The position numbers and the translations under genes are program-made. DNA of 64,000 nucleotides from the NCBI RefSeq assembly GCF_900113655.1, contig NZ_FOQF01000016.1, positions 1 through 64,000 on the forward strand, written 5' to 3'. Positions 1 to 8,399 of this stretch are shown piece after piece (the first letter of the stretch is position 1; each line of letters begins with the position of its first letter). The notes beneath the pieces were generated by a model that worked only from the letters and a program-made list of their open reading frames with translations, made no database searches and was not told the DNA's origin. The DNA is from Pseudobutyrivibrio sp. OR37 (GTDB lineage: Bacteria; Bacillota; Clostridia; Lachnospirales; Lachnospiraceae).

Positions 1-54
1 AAAATGAAACAACACCTGCCGGTGTTGCCTTGAATATAAGTGCTTTGCACAAAC

Positions 55-185
55 TTAATCTTTCATTTGCTTGATTACAGGATATCTGCCCAGAAATGGG
101 AGTCAAGGATGCTTCGCACCGATGGCTGAGTCCTTGACACCCATTTCAAGGCAGATAAAATATCAACAAGCAAACGAAGGATTAG
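55..185. repeat. Long imperfect inverted repeat, possible structured RNA
   Basis: The arms at 55-109 and 131-185 are complementary in blocks: TTTGCTTG (66-73) with 167-174, ATCTGCC (84-90) with 150-156, GAAATGGG (93-100) with 140-147 and GTCAAGGA (102-109) with 131-138. G-U-type mismatches and small internal loops separate the blocks. The ~21-nt apical part (110-130) is not clearly paired. The many wobble-compatible positions suggest RNA folding rather than a simple DNA palindrome, but no known RNA family is recognised and no adjacent gene explains it. Confidence 0.6.
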
Positions 186-226
186 TTGCCATACATAAAA
201 GTATGAGATATTCAAACAATCAATGG

Positions 227-252
227 CTTGCGTAAGCAAGGCTTCCTTTTTT
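227..252 (+). terminator. Weak terminator-like hairpin
   Basis: A 5-bp stem CTTGC/GCAAG closed by a GTAA tetraloop (227-240) is followed six bases later by a run of six T (247-252). The gap between stem and T-run makes it a poor intrinsic terminator. It may instead be part of the structured region to its left. Confidence 0.3.
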
Positions 253-354
253 AACAGAAAAGAGGTAAACTTTAGCCATCAATTCTAGAACCTATTTTTC
301 AAGAGGGAATCTCTCACTACTTCCAACTGACACTGAATTTACTCTATCGAAAGC

Positions 355-429
355 TAGCATAGTGATAGTCAAATAGTATAATAACGGGTATAATAAAAGC
401 TGTAGATTTGCTCAATCTACAGCTTTTTT
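355..429 (+). promoter_or_regulatory. Promoter plus 5' hairpin leader, copy 1
   Basis: Two TATAAT boxes (377-382 and 389-394) lie just upstream of a perfect 14-bp stem (395-408 with 414-427, loop 409-413) that runs into six T. The ribosome site GAGGAGA and the ATG at 453 follow within 25 nt, so transcription must start at or before the hairpin. Bases 355-409 are repeated exactly at 3935-3989. The hairpin has intrinsic-terminator form and could act as an attenuator or a 5' stabilising stem. Confidence 0.7.
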
Positions 430-452
430 AGAGGTCGAAGAGGAGAATATCA

Positions 453-2054
453 ATGGGCATATATTTAAATCCTGGTAATGAGGGCTTTAAAAATATAATA
501 AATGGTATATATAGGGATAAGACAGGCCTAATAAAAGTAGTAAATTCTACTGTAAATACGCCTGATAAGCTTACTTGTATAAGTAGACCTCGTCGTTTTG
601 GAAAATCATATGCAGCAAAAATGCTTTGTGCGTATTATGATAAGTCTTGTTCTGATTCTAAAGAGTTGTTTTCAAAACAAGGATATGCTATTTCAAAAGA
701 TGATACTTTCGAAGAATATTTAGGACAGTATAATGTAATCTATTTGGATATAACTGGCTTCATATCATCGGAATCTGAAATAAAAGAGCTTGTTAAAGAT
801 ATAAAAAACAAAATAGCGACAGAGCTTTTAGATGCATTTGCATATCTTGGTGAAGAAATGTCGTTGATAGAAATGCTTGTAAATGTGGCAGAGCATGATT
901 CCAAATTTTTCTTTATTATCGATGAATGGGATGCTTTATTTCGTGAATATCAAGAAGAAGAAGAGCTTCTTAATGAGTATATAAACTTTTTAAGAGAGTT
1001 GTTTAAAAACGGTAATGTTACAGACAAAATAGTAGCCGGTGCATATATGACTGGAATTCTACCGATAAAGAAATACGGTCATCAATCAGCCATATCTGAT
1101 TTTAGAGAATACACCATGATTCAGCCATCTATTTTTGCAGAATATGTTGGCTTTACAAAGAGTGATATAGATTGGTTTACTCAAAAATATACTGTTAATA
1201 AAACAAAATTGAAACAATGGTACGATGGTTACTCATTCGTAAAGGTGGGAGATGTATATAACCCGAACTCTGTAGTTCAAGCCATAAGGACTGGGGTGTA
1301 TGATACATACTGGTCTAAAACTGAGACATTTAATGCTCTTTTGAAGTACATAAATATGGATCAGAATAATTTACAGTCAGATTTGATTCAGATGATTGGT
1401 GGAAATGAGATGCCAGTCGATACTTCTACATTCCAAAATGATATGACATCAATAAGGACAAGAGATGATGTACTGTCTTTACTGATTCATTTGGGATATC
1501 TTGCATATAACTCAACTAAGGAAACAGTAAGAATACCAAATGAAGAAATACGAAGAGAGTTTTTAAGCACAATTAGAGTCGGAAGCCATGATGCAACAAA
1601 TAGAATAATAATGAACTCGGATCAATTAATAATTGATACCATTAATTGTGATGAAGAGGCTGTGGCTAAGGCTGTACAGGATGTCCATGATGCAGGTACA
1701 TTTGGAGTATCACCGCTATTTTATAATGACGAGCAGGCGCTTCGTTCTGTTGTTAAATTTGCTTATATTAGCTGTGCAAATAATTATATTAAGATAGAGG
1801 AATTACCATCTGGTCATGGATATGCGGATATCGTTTATATTCCAAAGGCTGGATCTAACTTTCCAATTCTATTAATTGAGCTAAAAATGAATGGCAGTGA
1901 GGATGGAGCAATTGCGCAGATTGAGCGAGGAAACTATCCTAAGGTATTCGAGAATATCGATAGTGAAGTGATTCTTTGTGGAATTAATTATGATGGAAAG
2001 TCCAAAAGTCATGGCTGTAAGATTAAGAAGATAAAGAGTATTAAGGGATTATAG
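453..2054 (+). CDS. AAA-ATPase-like / PD-(D/E)XK nuclease-domain protein
   Basis: A 533-aa cytosolic protein of the widespread 'AAA-ATPase-like plus PD-(D/E)XK' family, whose cellular role is not settled; association with mobile DNA or defence has been suggested. The N-terminal half carries a Walker A-like SRPRRFGKS (44-52) and a Walker B-like FFIIDEWD (153-160). A WYDGY motif lies at 256-260. The C-terminal part has the nuclease-type signature with Asp459 and the ELK triad Glu476/Lys478. Length is normal for the family and no key residue is missing. The ATG at 453 follows GAGGAGA by 6 nt and begins MGIYLNPGNE, as does the paralog at 4033. Transcription is expected from the hairpin leader directly upstream. 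Family assignment is firm; function is not. Confidence 0.9.
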   Translation: MGIYLNPGNEGFKNIINGIYRDKTGLIKVVNSTVNTPDKLTCISRPRRFGKSYAAKMLCAYYDKSCSDSKELFSKQGYAISKDDTFEEYLGQYNVIYLDITGFISSESEIKELVKDIKNKIATELLDAFAYLGEEMSLIEMLVNVAEHDSKFFFIIDEWDALFREYQEEEELLNEYINFLRELFKNGNVTDKIVAGAYMTGILPIKKYGHQSAISDFREYTMIQPSIFAEYVGFTKSDIDWFTQKYTVNKTKLKQWYDGYSFVKVGDVYNPNSVVQAIRTGVYDTYWSKTETFNALLKYINMDQNNLQSDLIQMIGGNEMPVDTSTFQNDMTSIRTRDDVLSLLIHLGYLAYNSTKETVRIPNEEIRREFLSTIRVGSHDATNRIIMNSDQLIIDTINCDEEAVAKAVQDVHDAGTFGVSPLFYNDEQALRSVVKFAYISCANNYIKIEELPSGHGYADIVYIPKAGSNFPILLIELKMNGSEDGAIAQIERGNYPKVFENIDSEVILCGINYDGKSKSHGCKIKKIKSIKGL

Positions 2055-2139
2055 GTGAAGTTTTATATTTTATGTTGCTACCCATAATGTAAATTTTATA
2101 TAATATCTATATGGAATGTATTTCTTGGGGGAGTAGTAT

Positions 2140-3933
2140 ATGAACATTATTCATCGAATTATAAATAATGTATATAGAATAGCTGTGGAAATTTTTTCTA
2201 CGGCTATTTTTGCTTTGTTAATTCTTTTGAGTGTCGTCTCAACATGCTACATAGCAAGTGATTCAGATGAAGTAACTTTTTTTTGTAGGAATAATTTTCT
2301 GATTAATTTTTTATTTTTGCTGTGCATACTCACGGTAATAGTTTTATATAAAAGATTATTCAAAAACCTGCTGGAGGCATTTCTTAAAGACGATGTAAAA
2401 TTCAATAGAGCGAGATTTATCCTGCTAGGAATCATATTCTGCCTATCAATTATATGGGTAATCGTATCTCAGGTGGTGCCAGGTTCGGATCAGCTGGATG
2501 TCATGTCTTGTGCCTATAAATTAAGGTATGAGGAATATAATATGTTAGAATCTGGTGGTTACTTAGATACTTGGCGTAATCAGCTCGGACTAACTATGAT
2601 TGAATATTATTTCGGAAAAGTATTTGGCGATTATAATATTATTGGATTTCAGTTATTCAATTGTATAGGGATATTACTATTTTATAAAAAAGTTGAAGAT
2701 ATCCTTGAATTATTAGGATTTGAAAGAATGGTGCAGATTTTGACATTGTTCTGTGGCATAATATTTATTCCATTTATAATGTATACTGCGTTTGTATATG
2801 GAAATATATGGAGTATTGCCTTGGCAATAGCAGCCTTTGACAGTGAGCTAAGGTTTTTGCAAAACCACAAATGGAGTCAGATGATTTTGTCTGCGGTATT
2901 AATAGGTGTGGCCTATCAGGTAAAGAACAATGTTCTAATTATTTTACTAGCAATGATGACATATGCTTTAGTTGTATCAATGAAGGATAAGGATAGTTTT
3001 TTTAGGGGTGTGGTTTATGTAATTGCTTGCTGCATTGTATTTTTCATGATAAGTAAATTACCTAATTATGTATTGGAGAAGAAAACTGGATATATATTAA
3101 ATCAAGGTGTTAGTCCTTGGGCATTTGTAGCTATGGGATTACAGGACGATGGTGCGGGTCCTGGTTGGTACAATGGCTACAATCATGATACTTATTATGA
3201 GAACAATTGTATTACAAAGCTACAGGAAAGACAGGCAAAGGAAGAAATTGATGAAAGAGTTAATTTCTTTATAGAAGATAATCATTATGCATTTGAATTC
3301 TTTTCAAAGAAGATTGCATCTATGTGGACGGAGCCTACATATCAGGCCTTTTGGATAGGCCAAATAAGAAATCATAGAGTAAACTATCCTGCTTGGCTTG
3401 ATGATTTTATGAGTGTTGGAAGTTATACAAGGGTGGCTTCCTTATTAGGAAACTTTCAGCTGTTTCTTTTCTTTGGTTGTCTGATATGGTTATTATTAGA
3501 ACCTAAGGAAACATTTGTTAAAAATTCATTTTTTATTCTATGTATAGTTGGGGGATTCCTATTTCATTTATTTTGGGAAGCAAAATCCCAGTATTCTATT
3601 ACATATGTAGTTCTTATGATTCCAATGGCTTTGCAGGGATTCGCACATTTGACAAAGTGGCTTCAGGAGAAAAAAATAAGGGAAATAAATATGTTGGTTC
3701 TGTTATGGGGGCTAGTTATAATTGTTTCTTATGGAGGTATCTATAAGTATGATCAAAATAGATGCCTAACTGCAGATAATGATATTTATGCTGAATATGT
3801 TAAAAACTTTAAAATGCCGTATACAAATGAGTCTGTACTTGATATTAATATTATGAAGATTGAGAGGAATGATTATAAGGGACAAAGTGTATATTATCTA
3901 AGGTTGTTGGAAGAAAACGGAGTGATATACTAA
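2140..3933 (+). CDS. Polytopic membrane protein, GT-C glycosyltransferase-like
   Basis: A 597-aa integral membrane protein with about ten or more hydrophobic segments, the first at residues ~15-37 and others spread to ~540. After the third segment a loop contains PGSDQLDV (114-121). Acidic residues in this position are typical of GT-C fold glycosyltransferases (ArnT/PMT type), which use polyprenyl-phosphate sugars on the outer membrane face. A long soluble loop follows residue ~325 (DDGAGPGWYNGYN). The ATG at 2140 is preceded by GGGGGAG. The gene sits between two AAA/PD-(D/E)XK paralogs and its stop lies immediately before the second copy of their leader. Specific substrate unknown. It could be another polytopic envelope protein, but the loop motif and hydropathy favour GT-C. 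Confidence 0.7.
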   Translation: MNIIHRIINNVYRIAVEIFSTAIFALLILLSVVSTCYIASDSDEVTFFCRNNFLINFLFLLCILTVIVLYKRLFKNLLEAFLKDDVKFNRARFILLGIIFCLSIIWVIVSQVVPGSDQLDVMSCAYKLRYEEYNMLESGGYLDTWRNQLGLTMIEYYFGKVFGDYNIIGFQLFNCIGILLFYKKVEDILELLGFERMVQILTLFCGIIFIPFIMYTAFVYGNIWSIALAIAAFDSELRFLQNHKWSQMILSAVLIGVAYQVKNNVLIILLAMMTYALVVSMKDKDSFFRGVVYVIACCIVFFMISKLPNYVLEKKTGYILNQGVSPWAFVAMGLQDDGAGPGWYNGYNHDTYYENNCITKLQERQAKEEIDERVNFFIEDNHYAFEFFSKKIASMWTEPTYQAFWIGQIRNHRVNYPAWLDDFMSVGSYTRVASLLGNFQLFLFFGCLIWLLLEPKETFVKNSFFILCIVGGFLFHLFWEAKSQYSITYVVLMIPMALQGFAHLTKWLQEKKIREINMLVLLWGLVIIVSYGGIYKYDQNRCLTADNDIYAEYVKNFKMPYTNESVLDINIMKIERNDYKGQSVYYLRLLEENGVIY

Positions 3934-3934
3934 T

Positions 3935-4008
3935 TAGCATAGTGATAGTCAAATAGTATAATAACGGGTATAATAAAAGCTGTAGATTTTCATAATCTAC
4001 AGCTTTTT
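3935..4008 (+). promoter_or_regulatory. Promoter plus 5' hairpin leader, copy 2
   Basis: This is a second copy of the 355-429 leader. Bases 3935-3989 are identical to 355-409, followed by the same 14-bp stem (3975-3988 with 3994-4007) with a changed loop sequence and a T-run. It starts two bases after the stop codon of the membrane gene and leads into the same GAGGAGAATATCA ribosome site before ATG 4033. The loop differs while the stem is kept, which argues that the fold matters. Confidence 0.7.
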
Positions 4009-4032
4009 AAAAGGCCGAAGAGGAGAATATCA

Positions 4033-5622
4033 ATGGGTATATATCTAAATCCCGGAAACGAAGAGTTTAAAAGGATTATTAAATCAAACTACATAGATAA
4101 AACGGGATTGATTAGTATTATCAACTCAAAAATAGAAACAAAGAAGAATCTTGTATGTGTTAGCCGCCCTAGAAGATTCGGTAAGTCATATGCAGCACAG
4201 ATGCTATGCTCTTATTATGATTGTACTTGTGATTCTAAAGAACTATTTGCAACTTATCAAATCGCAAGGGATGGTACTTGGCTTAGCTATCTTAATCAAT
4301 TTAATGTAATTTATCTTGATATAACTAGTTTTATTTCGGACCTAAATAGTAAAGGCGATAGCATTAATACGGTGGTCAATGATATTCAGGATGCTGTGAT
4401 AAATGATATTTCTGCTGTTGCAGAAGTGGATTTGCAAGCTTCTTTTACCAATATACTTTTGAAATATGTAGAGTATTCGGGCAAGAAGATTGTTTTTATC
4501 ATCGATGAATGGGATGCCATCATTCGTGAGGCTAAGGATAATAACGAAGTTCAGTCCGCATATTTGAATTTGTTGAGAAGCCTCTTTAAGAATGGTAACT
4601 TCACTTCAAGAGCGGTGGCAGCCGCATATATGACAGGTATTCTTCCAATTAAAAAAGATGGAACAGAGTCGGCAGTTTCTGATTTTGATGAATTTACTAT
4701 TATTAACCCTGGAAAATTCTCGGTGTATACAGGGTTTAATGAGGATGACATAAAAACGATATGTGAGAAAATGGAGACACATATTTCCGCTGACGAGTTG
4801 AAAGAATGGTATGATGGCTATTCATTTGATGGTATAAATCCAATTTATAATCCATATTCTGTGATGCAGGCAATTGAAATGGGGAAATTGGAATCCTATT
4901 GGCGCAAAACTACTGCCGCTGAGACTTTGTTTACATATATAAATATGGACTTTAAGGGCTTGCAGGAGGATATTGCCAGACTTATATCTGGAGAGCATAT
5001 CCATGTAGATATTAACAATTTTAACAATGATGTTGAAACATTTAATAGTAAAGATGATGTGCTTACCCTATTGATTCATTTGGGATATCTTGCATATGAT
5101 AACAATACTCAGATGGTCAGAATACCTAATAAAGAAGTCAGAACAGAGTTCGATTCACTTTTGAAAAATGAAAGTAAGTCTAAACTTGCAGATTTAGTGA
5201 AAAAATCTGAACAACTTTTCCAAGCAACAATTAATCTTCAAGGAGATGTGGTTGCAAAGGCAATAGATGACATAAGGTGGTCAGAGTATGCGCCTACTTT
5301 TTATAATAATGAGCAAGCGCTAAGATATGTAATAAAGTTTGCATATATTTGTTGTGTTGATATGTATCAAAAGGTTGAAGAGCTTCCATCAGGTAAAGGT
5401 GTTGCTGATGTAGTGTATATACCTAAGAAAGATTCGAATTTACCAGCAATGGTGGTGGAGCTTAAGTGGAATAAAACTGAAACTGCAGCTCTACAACAGA
5501 TAAAAGAAAAAAAATATCCAGCCATATTACAAGATTATGCAGGCGATATTTTGTTGGTTGGGGTCAATTATAATGAGAAAACAAAACATCACAGCTGCCT
5601 AGTGGAGCGGGCTTCATGTTAA
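4033..5622 (+). CDS. AAA-ATPase-like / PD-(D/E)XK nuclease-domain protein, paralog 2
   Basis: A 529-aa paralog of the product of 453-2054, colinear over its whole length but clearly diverged. Walker A-like SRPRRFGKS at 44-52, Walker B-like VFIIDEWD near 154-161, WYDGY, the YNPYSVMQAI segment and the C-terminal GVADVVYIPK...VVELKW nuclease signature are all present, so both domains look intact. The start shares the ribosome site and the first ten residues (MGIYLNPGNE) with its paralog. It is transcribed from its own copy of the hairpin leader and not obviously from the upstream membrane gene. No terminator is visible after its stop. Biochemical role unknown, as for the first copy. Confidence 0.9.
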   Translation: MGIYLNPGNEEFKRIIKSNYIDKTGLISIINSKIETKKNLVCVSRPRRFGKSYAAQMLCSYYDCTCDSKELFATYQIARDGTWLSYLNQFNVIYLDITSFISDLNSKGDSINTVVNDIQDAVINDISAVAEVDLQASFTNILLKYVEYSGKKIVFIIDEWDAIIREAKDNNEVQSAYLNLLRSLFKNGNFTSRAVAAAYMTGILPIKKDGTESAVSDFDEFTIINPGKFSVYTGFNEDDIKTICEKMETHISADELKEWYDGYSFDGINPIYNPYSVMQAIEMGKLESYWRKTTAAETLFTYINMDFKGLQEDIARLISGEHIHVDINNFNNDVETFNSKDDVLTLLIHLGYLAYDNNTQMVRIPNKEVRTEFDSLLKNESKSKLADLVKKSEQLFQATINLQGDVVAKAIDDIRWSEYAPTFYNNEQALRYVIKFAYICCVDMYQKVEELPSGKGVADVVYIPKKDSNLPAMVVELKWNKTETAALQQIKEKKYPAILQDYAGDILLVGVNYNEKTKHHSCLVERASC

Positions 5623-5691
5623 GTATTGAAGCTATAAGAAAAAAATAATTTTGTAAAAATAATGTTTTTATCGATATTATAAATATTGTAG

Positions 5692-5697
5692 TATAAT
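5692..5697 (+). promoter_or_regulatory. Candidate -10 box for the aminotransferase gene
   Basis: A perfect TATAAT lies 40 nt before the start codon at 5738 in AT-rich DNA. No good -35 element is found at 17 nt, so this is a -10-only call. Confidence 0.35.
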
Positions 5698-5737
5698 ATG
5701 AACGCAGTTATTTTTACAAAAGCCAAGGAGATTTAAA

Positions 5738-7036
5738 ATGCTTACAAAATCATTTGCAAAGACTGAAGATAAAGTATGGTTATCATCGCCTACAATGCAC
5801 GGCGAGGAGATTAAATATATTCAAGAAGCTTACGATACCAATTGGATGTCTACAGTAGGTGCCAATCTTAATGAGGTTGAGCGACTTGCAGCTGAAAAGG
5901 TTGGTGTAAAATATGCTGTAGCTCTTTCAGCAGGCACAGCATCACTTCATCTATCAATGAAGCTTGCTGGAATAGAAGCGTATGGCATGCCAGCAGTAGG
6001 ACATGGGGCACTCGAAGGACACAGAGTGTTCTGCACTGATATGACATTCGATGCTACAGTTAATCCGGTTGTATATGAAGGAGGAATTCCTGTATTTATC
6101 GATACTGAGGCTGACACTTGGAATATGGATCCGGTTGCACTTGAAAAAGCCTTCGAGATTTATCCAGAGGTAAAAGTGGTAGTTTGTGCTCATTTATATG
6201 GTACACCTGGAAAGATTGATGAGATCAACGCAATCATTGAAAAGCATGGAGCAATCCTTGTTGAGGATGCAGCAGAATCTTTAGGTGCTACTTACAAGGG
6301 TGTTCAGACTGGTTCCTTCGGTCATTACAATACAATTTCATTTAATGGAAATAAGATTATCACTGGTTCTGCTGGCGGTTGCTTCCTTACAGACAGCAAA
6401 GAAGCTGCTGAAAAGGTTCGCAAGTGGTCTACTCAGGCTAGAGAAGCCGCAAGCTGGTACCAGCATGAGGAACTTGGTTATAATTATCGTATGAGCAATG
6501 TGATTGCAGGCGTTGTTCGTGGTCAGTTCCCACATTTGGAAGAACACATTGCTCAAAAGAAAGCTATTTACGAAAGATACCGTGAAGGATTTAAGGGCCT
6601 TCCAGTGCAGATGAATCCAATCGATTTCGAAAATTCTGAACCAAACTATTGGTTATCATGCATGATTATTGATGCCAATGCTATGTGTCCACAGGTGCGT
6701 GGCGAGCAGGATGTTCTTTATACACCGGAACATGGCAAAAGCTGCCCAACAGAAATCTTAGAGGCAATTTCTAGCATCAATGCTGAAGGTCGACCAATTT
6801 GGAAGCCTATGCACATGCAGCCAATTTATCGCTTAAATCCATTCATCACTCGTGAAGGTAATGGACGTGCTGTAACAAATGCATATATTGCAGGAGGTAC
6901 TCTTGGTGCAGATGGCAAGCCACTTGACATGGGAGCAGATATCTTTGCACGTGGCTTATGTTTACCTAGTGATAACAAAATGACACCGGAGCAGCAGGAT
7001 AGAATTATAGAAGTTGTAAGAGCTTGCTTTGAATAG
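5738..7036 (+). CDS. DegT/DnrJ/EryC1/StrS family aminotransferase
   Basis: A 432-aa PLP-dependent, fold-type I sugar aminotransferase. Family enzymes transfer an amino group from glutamate or glutamine to a keto sugar linked to a nucleotide, feeding glycan, capsule or glycoprotein sugars. Visible marks are SAGTASLHLS (64-73; cofactor phosphate region), EDAAESLGA (176-184; Asp177 for the pyridine nitrogen) and the Schiff-base lysine in SFNGNKIITGSAGG (Lys206). An insert near residues 310-390 makes it somewhat longer than many family members. AAGGAGAT precedes ATG 5738. It is not followed by other nucleotide-sugar genes, though membrane glycosyltransferase-like genes lie at 2140 and 11448. A strong palindromic terminator follows. 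Exact sugar substrate cannot be told. Confidence 0.93.
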   Translation: MLTKSFAKTEDKVWLSSPTMHGEEIKYIQEAYDTNWMSTVGANLNEVERLAAEKVGVKYAVALSAGTASLHLSMKLAGIEAYGMPAVGHGALEGHRVFCTDMTFDATVNPVVYEGGIPVFIDTEADTWNMDPVALEKAFEIYPEVKVVVCAHLYGTPGKIDEINAIIEKHGAILVEDAAESLGATYKGVQTGSFGHYNTISFNGNKIITGSAGGCFLTDSKEAAEKVRKWSTQAREAASWYQHEELGYNYRMSNVIAGVVRGQFPHLEEHIAQKKAIYERYREGFKGLPVQMNPIDFENSEPNYWLSCMIIDANAMCPQVRGEQDVLYTPEHGKSCPTEILEAISSINAEGRPIWKPMHMQPIYRLNPFITREGNGRAVTNAYIAGGTLGADGKPLDMGADIFARGLCLPSDNKMTPEQQDRIIEVVRACFE

Positions 7037-7055
7037 TTGTGAAATATGATGGAGT

Positions 7056-7103
7056 AAAGTTCCGGAACAATACCAAGTAATATTGATATTGTTCCGGAAC
7101 TTT
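7056..7103. terminator. Strong palindromic terminator
   Basis: A perfect 17-bp stem (AAAGTTCCGGAACAATA at 7056-7072 pairs with 7087-7103) with a 14-nt loop lies 20 nt after the aminotransferase stop. A-rich and T-rich stem ends make it suitable as a bidirectional intrinsic terminator. The inner TTCCGGAA is itself a palindrome. Confidence 0.75.
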
Positions 7104-7434
7104 GTTATAGAATATCACCCAGTTTGTACCCCTTGATGTTGATTGGACTATCAATTGATAGTGAGTCGAGGGCGAGTAATGATTATTAAGGTAAGTAAAA
7201 ATGATGTTGCCAGATTCCTTCAAAATGGAATATGGATTACCCTTATAAGGAATAAAGAGTATTAGATGTGGTAATAGGAGTTTTGTATGGTAATGAATTG
7301 TCCTATATGTGGGAAAAAACATGATGTAAAATTGAATACATTTTAGTCATTTCTTCAACAAAAAAATATTTTATGAGTAGTGTATGTTTTTATAGTAAGG
7401 GACTATTGTTATAATTTCCTTTGGAGGGTGCAAA
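7104..7434. other. Intergenic region with gene debris and a promoter
   Basis: About 330 bp without a full gene. It includes a ribosome-site-preceded micro-ORF at 7287-7346 and, at the right end, a TATAAT (7410-7415) 20 nt before the start of the next gene. The DNA between 7130 and 7280 has no recognisable reading frame or repeat. Confidence 0.5.
7287..7346 (+). pseudogene. Truncated zinc-ribbon-like micro-ORF
   Basis: A 19-codon frame, preceded by TAGGAG at about 8 nt, encodes MVMNCPICGKKHDVKLNTF and then stops. The CPxCGKKH start resembles the first half of small zinc-ribbon domains, such as MqsA-like or YgiT-type N termini. The second CxxC pair is absent and the DNA downstream does not continue the domain in any frame I can recognise. 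It may be the remnant of a deleted gene or a small peptide gene. Weakly supported. Confidence 0.3.
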
Positions 7435-8232
7435 ATGAAACTAATAGATTACAAAAATTCATTAGTCAACGATTACAAGAAAAATAAAAGGACCTTTACC
7501 TTTTACCTCGTACTTCGAGGCTTGGTGATACTTACACTCGTTAGATGTCTCATTACAAGAAATTACGAGAGTGCGGCAATCTGCATTTTATCGTTGCTAT
7601 TATTTTTAATGCCAGCTTTCCTGCAGGAAAAAATGAAGATAGAGTTTCCAGCTGTATTTCAAGCCATAATCTTTGGTTTTATTTATGCTGCGGAAATATT
7701 AGGTGAAGTGAATCATTACTATGTAATAATTCCTGGGTGGGATACCATGCTGCATACCATGAACGGATTTTTGTGTGCAGCTATTGGTTTTTCGCTCATC
7801 TATTTACTAAACAGAAGCAGCAAGCATATCAACTTATCGCCATTCTATTTAACTCTTGTTGCATTTTGTTTTTCTATGACAGTTGGTGTGATTTGGGAAT
7901 TCTTTGAATTTACCATGGACCAGTTATTCTATCTAGACATGCAAAAGGATTTCATTGTAAAAGAAATAGGTTCAGTGACACTTGATCCGGAAAATAGTGG
8001 AATGCCTTTCATTATCAACAACATTTCAGAGACCATAATCAAAACAGCAGATGGTCAATCCTACGTAGTACCTGGCGGGTATCTTGACATCGGCATCATC
8101 GATACCATGAAGGATTTGCTTGTAAATCTGGTTGGAGCTGTGGCATTCAGTATTATCGGCTATACCACATTAAAATTTTCAAAGAAATCTGTGATAGCAG
8201 ATAATCTAATGATTAAGCCAAAGGAAGATTGA
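7435..8232 (+). CDS. Integral membrane protein, YjdF/DUF2238-like
   Basis: A 265-aa protein with about six membrane segments (roughly 27-45, 48-62, 72-90, 108-126, 137-158 and 228-248). Between segments it has PGWDTMLHTMNGF with Asp and two His/Met positions, and later VGVIWEFFEFTMDQLF. A WDxxxH motif followed by a membrane-embedded WEFxE motif recalls the DUF2238/YjdF group of uncharacterised membrane proteins; I give this as resemblance, not as a firm assignment. GGAGG at 7423-7427 precedes ATG 7435, with TATAAT at 7410-7415. Flanking genes are unrelated. No function is proposed. Confidence 0.75.
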   Translation: MKLIDYKNSLVNDYKKNKRTFTFYLVLRGLVILTLVRCLITRNYESAAICILSLLLFLMPAFLQEKMKIEFPAVFQAIIFGFIYAAEILGEVNHYYVIIPGWDTMLHTMNGFLCAAIGFSLIYLLNRSSKHINLSPFYLTLVAFCFSMTVGVIWEFFEFTMDQLFYLDMQKDFIVKEIGSVTLDPENSGMPFIINNISETIIKTADGQSYVVPGGYLDIGIIDTMKDLLVNLVGAVAFSIIGYTTLKFSKKSVIADNLMIKPKED

Positions 8233-8311
8233 GCACAATCTTTGAGGTCCTGATGATTGCAGCAGCGTAATCACTTTACCAGCTTTTTACATACCTCCTC
8301 CATAATACAAA

Positions 8312-8340
8312 TTGCAAACATTATGAATTGTTTTTGTATT
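8312..8340 (+). promoter_or_regulatory. Possible promoter of the response regulator gene
   Basis: TTGCAA (8312-8317) and TGTATT (8335-8340) are 17 nt apart and 60 nt before the chosen start at 8400. Both boxes are imperfect, so this is only a candidate. Confidence 0.35.
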
Positions 8341-8399
8341 AAGCAGGTATGAATTTGATGTTTTCAAATACCATGTGTGATTTACCGGAAGGAGGTTCT

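Larger units (their letters stand above)
1..452. other. Non-coding region upstream of the first gene
   Basis: No convincing gene is visible in this stretch. It holds a small hairpin at 10-27 (7-bp stem, loop TGCC), a long imperfect palindrome (55-185), a short GTAA-loop hairpin followed by a T-run (227-252) and, at its right end, the promoter-hairpin leader of the first gene. The only reading frame with a start near the left edge is a 9-codon one at 4-33, for which there is no support. The end of an upstream gene is not visible. Confidence 0.6.

Noticed and set aside
4-33. Nine-codon frame at the left edge as a leader peptide
   Set aside because: No upstream context is available and no ribosome site can be judged; the hairpin within it is short.
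7005-7322. 105-codon minus-strand frame overlapping the end of the aminotransferase gene
   Set aside because: It runs through the palindromic terminator, has no ribosome site and its product has no recognisable features.
8349-8399. Upstream start for the response regulator
   Set aside because: It would add 17 residues not seen in the family, and the strong GGAGG site lies just before ATG 8400.
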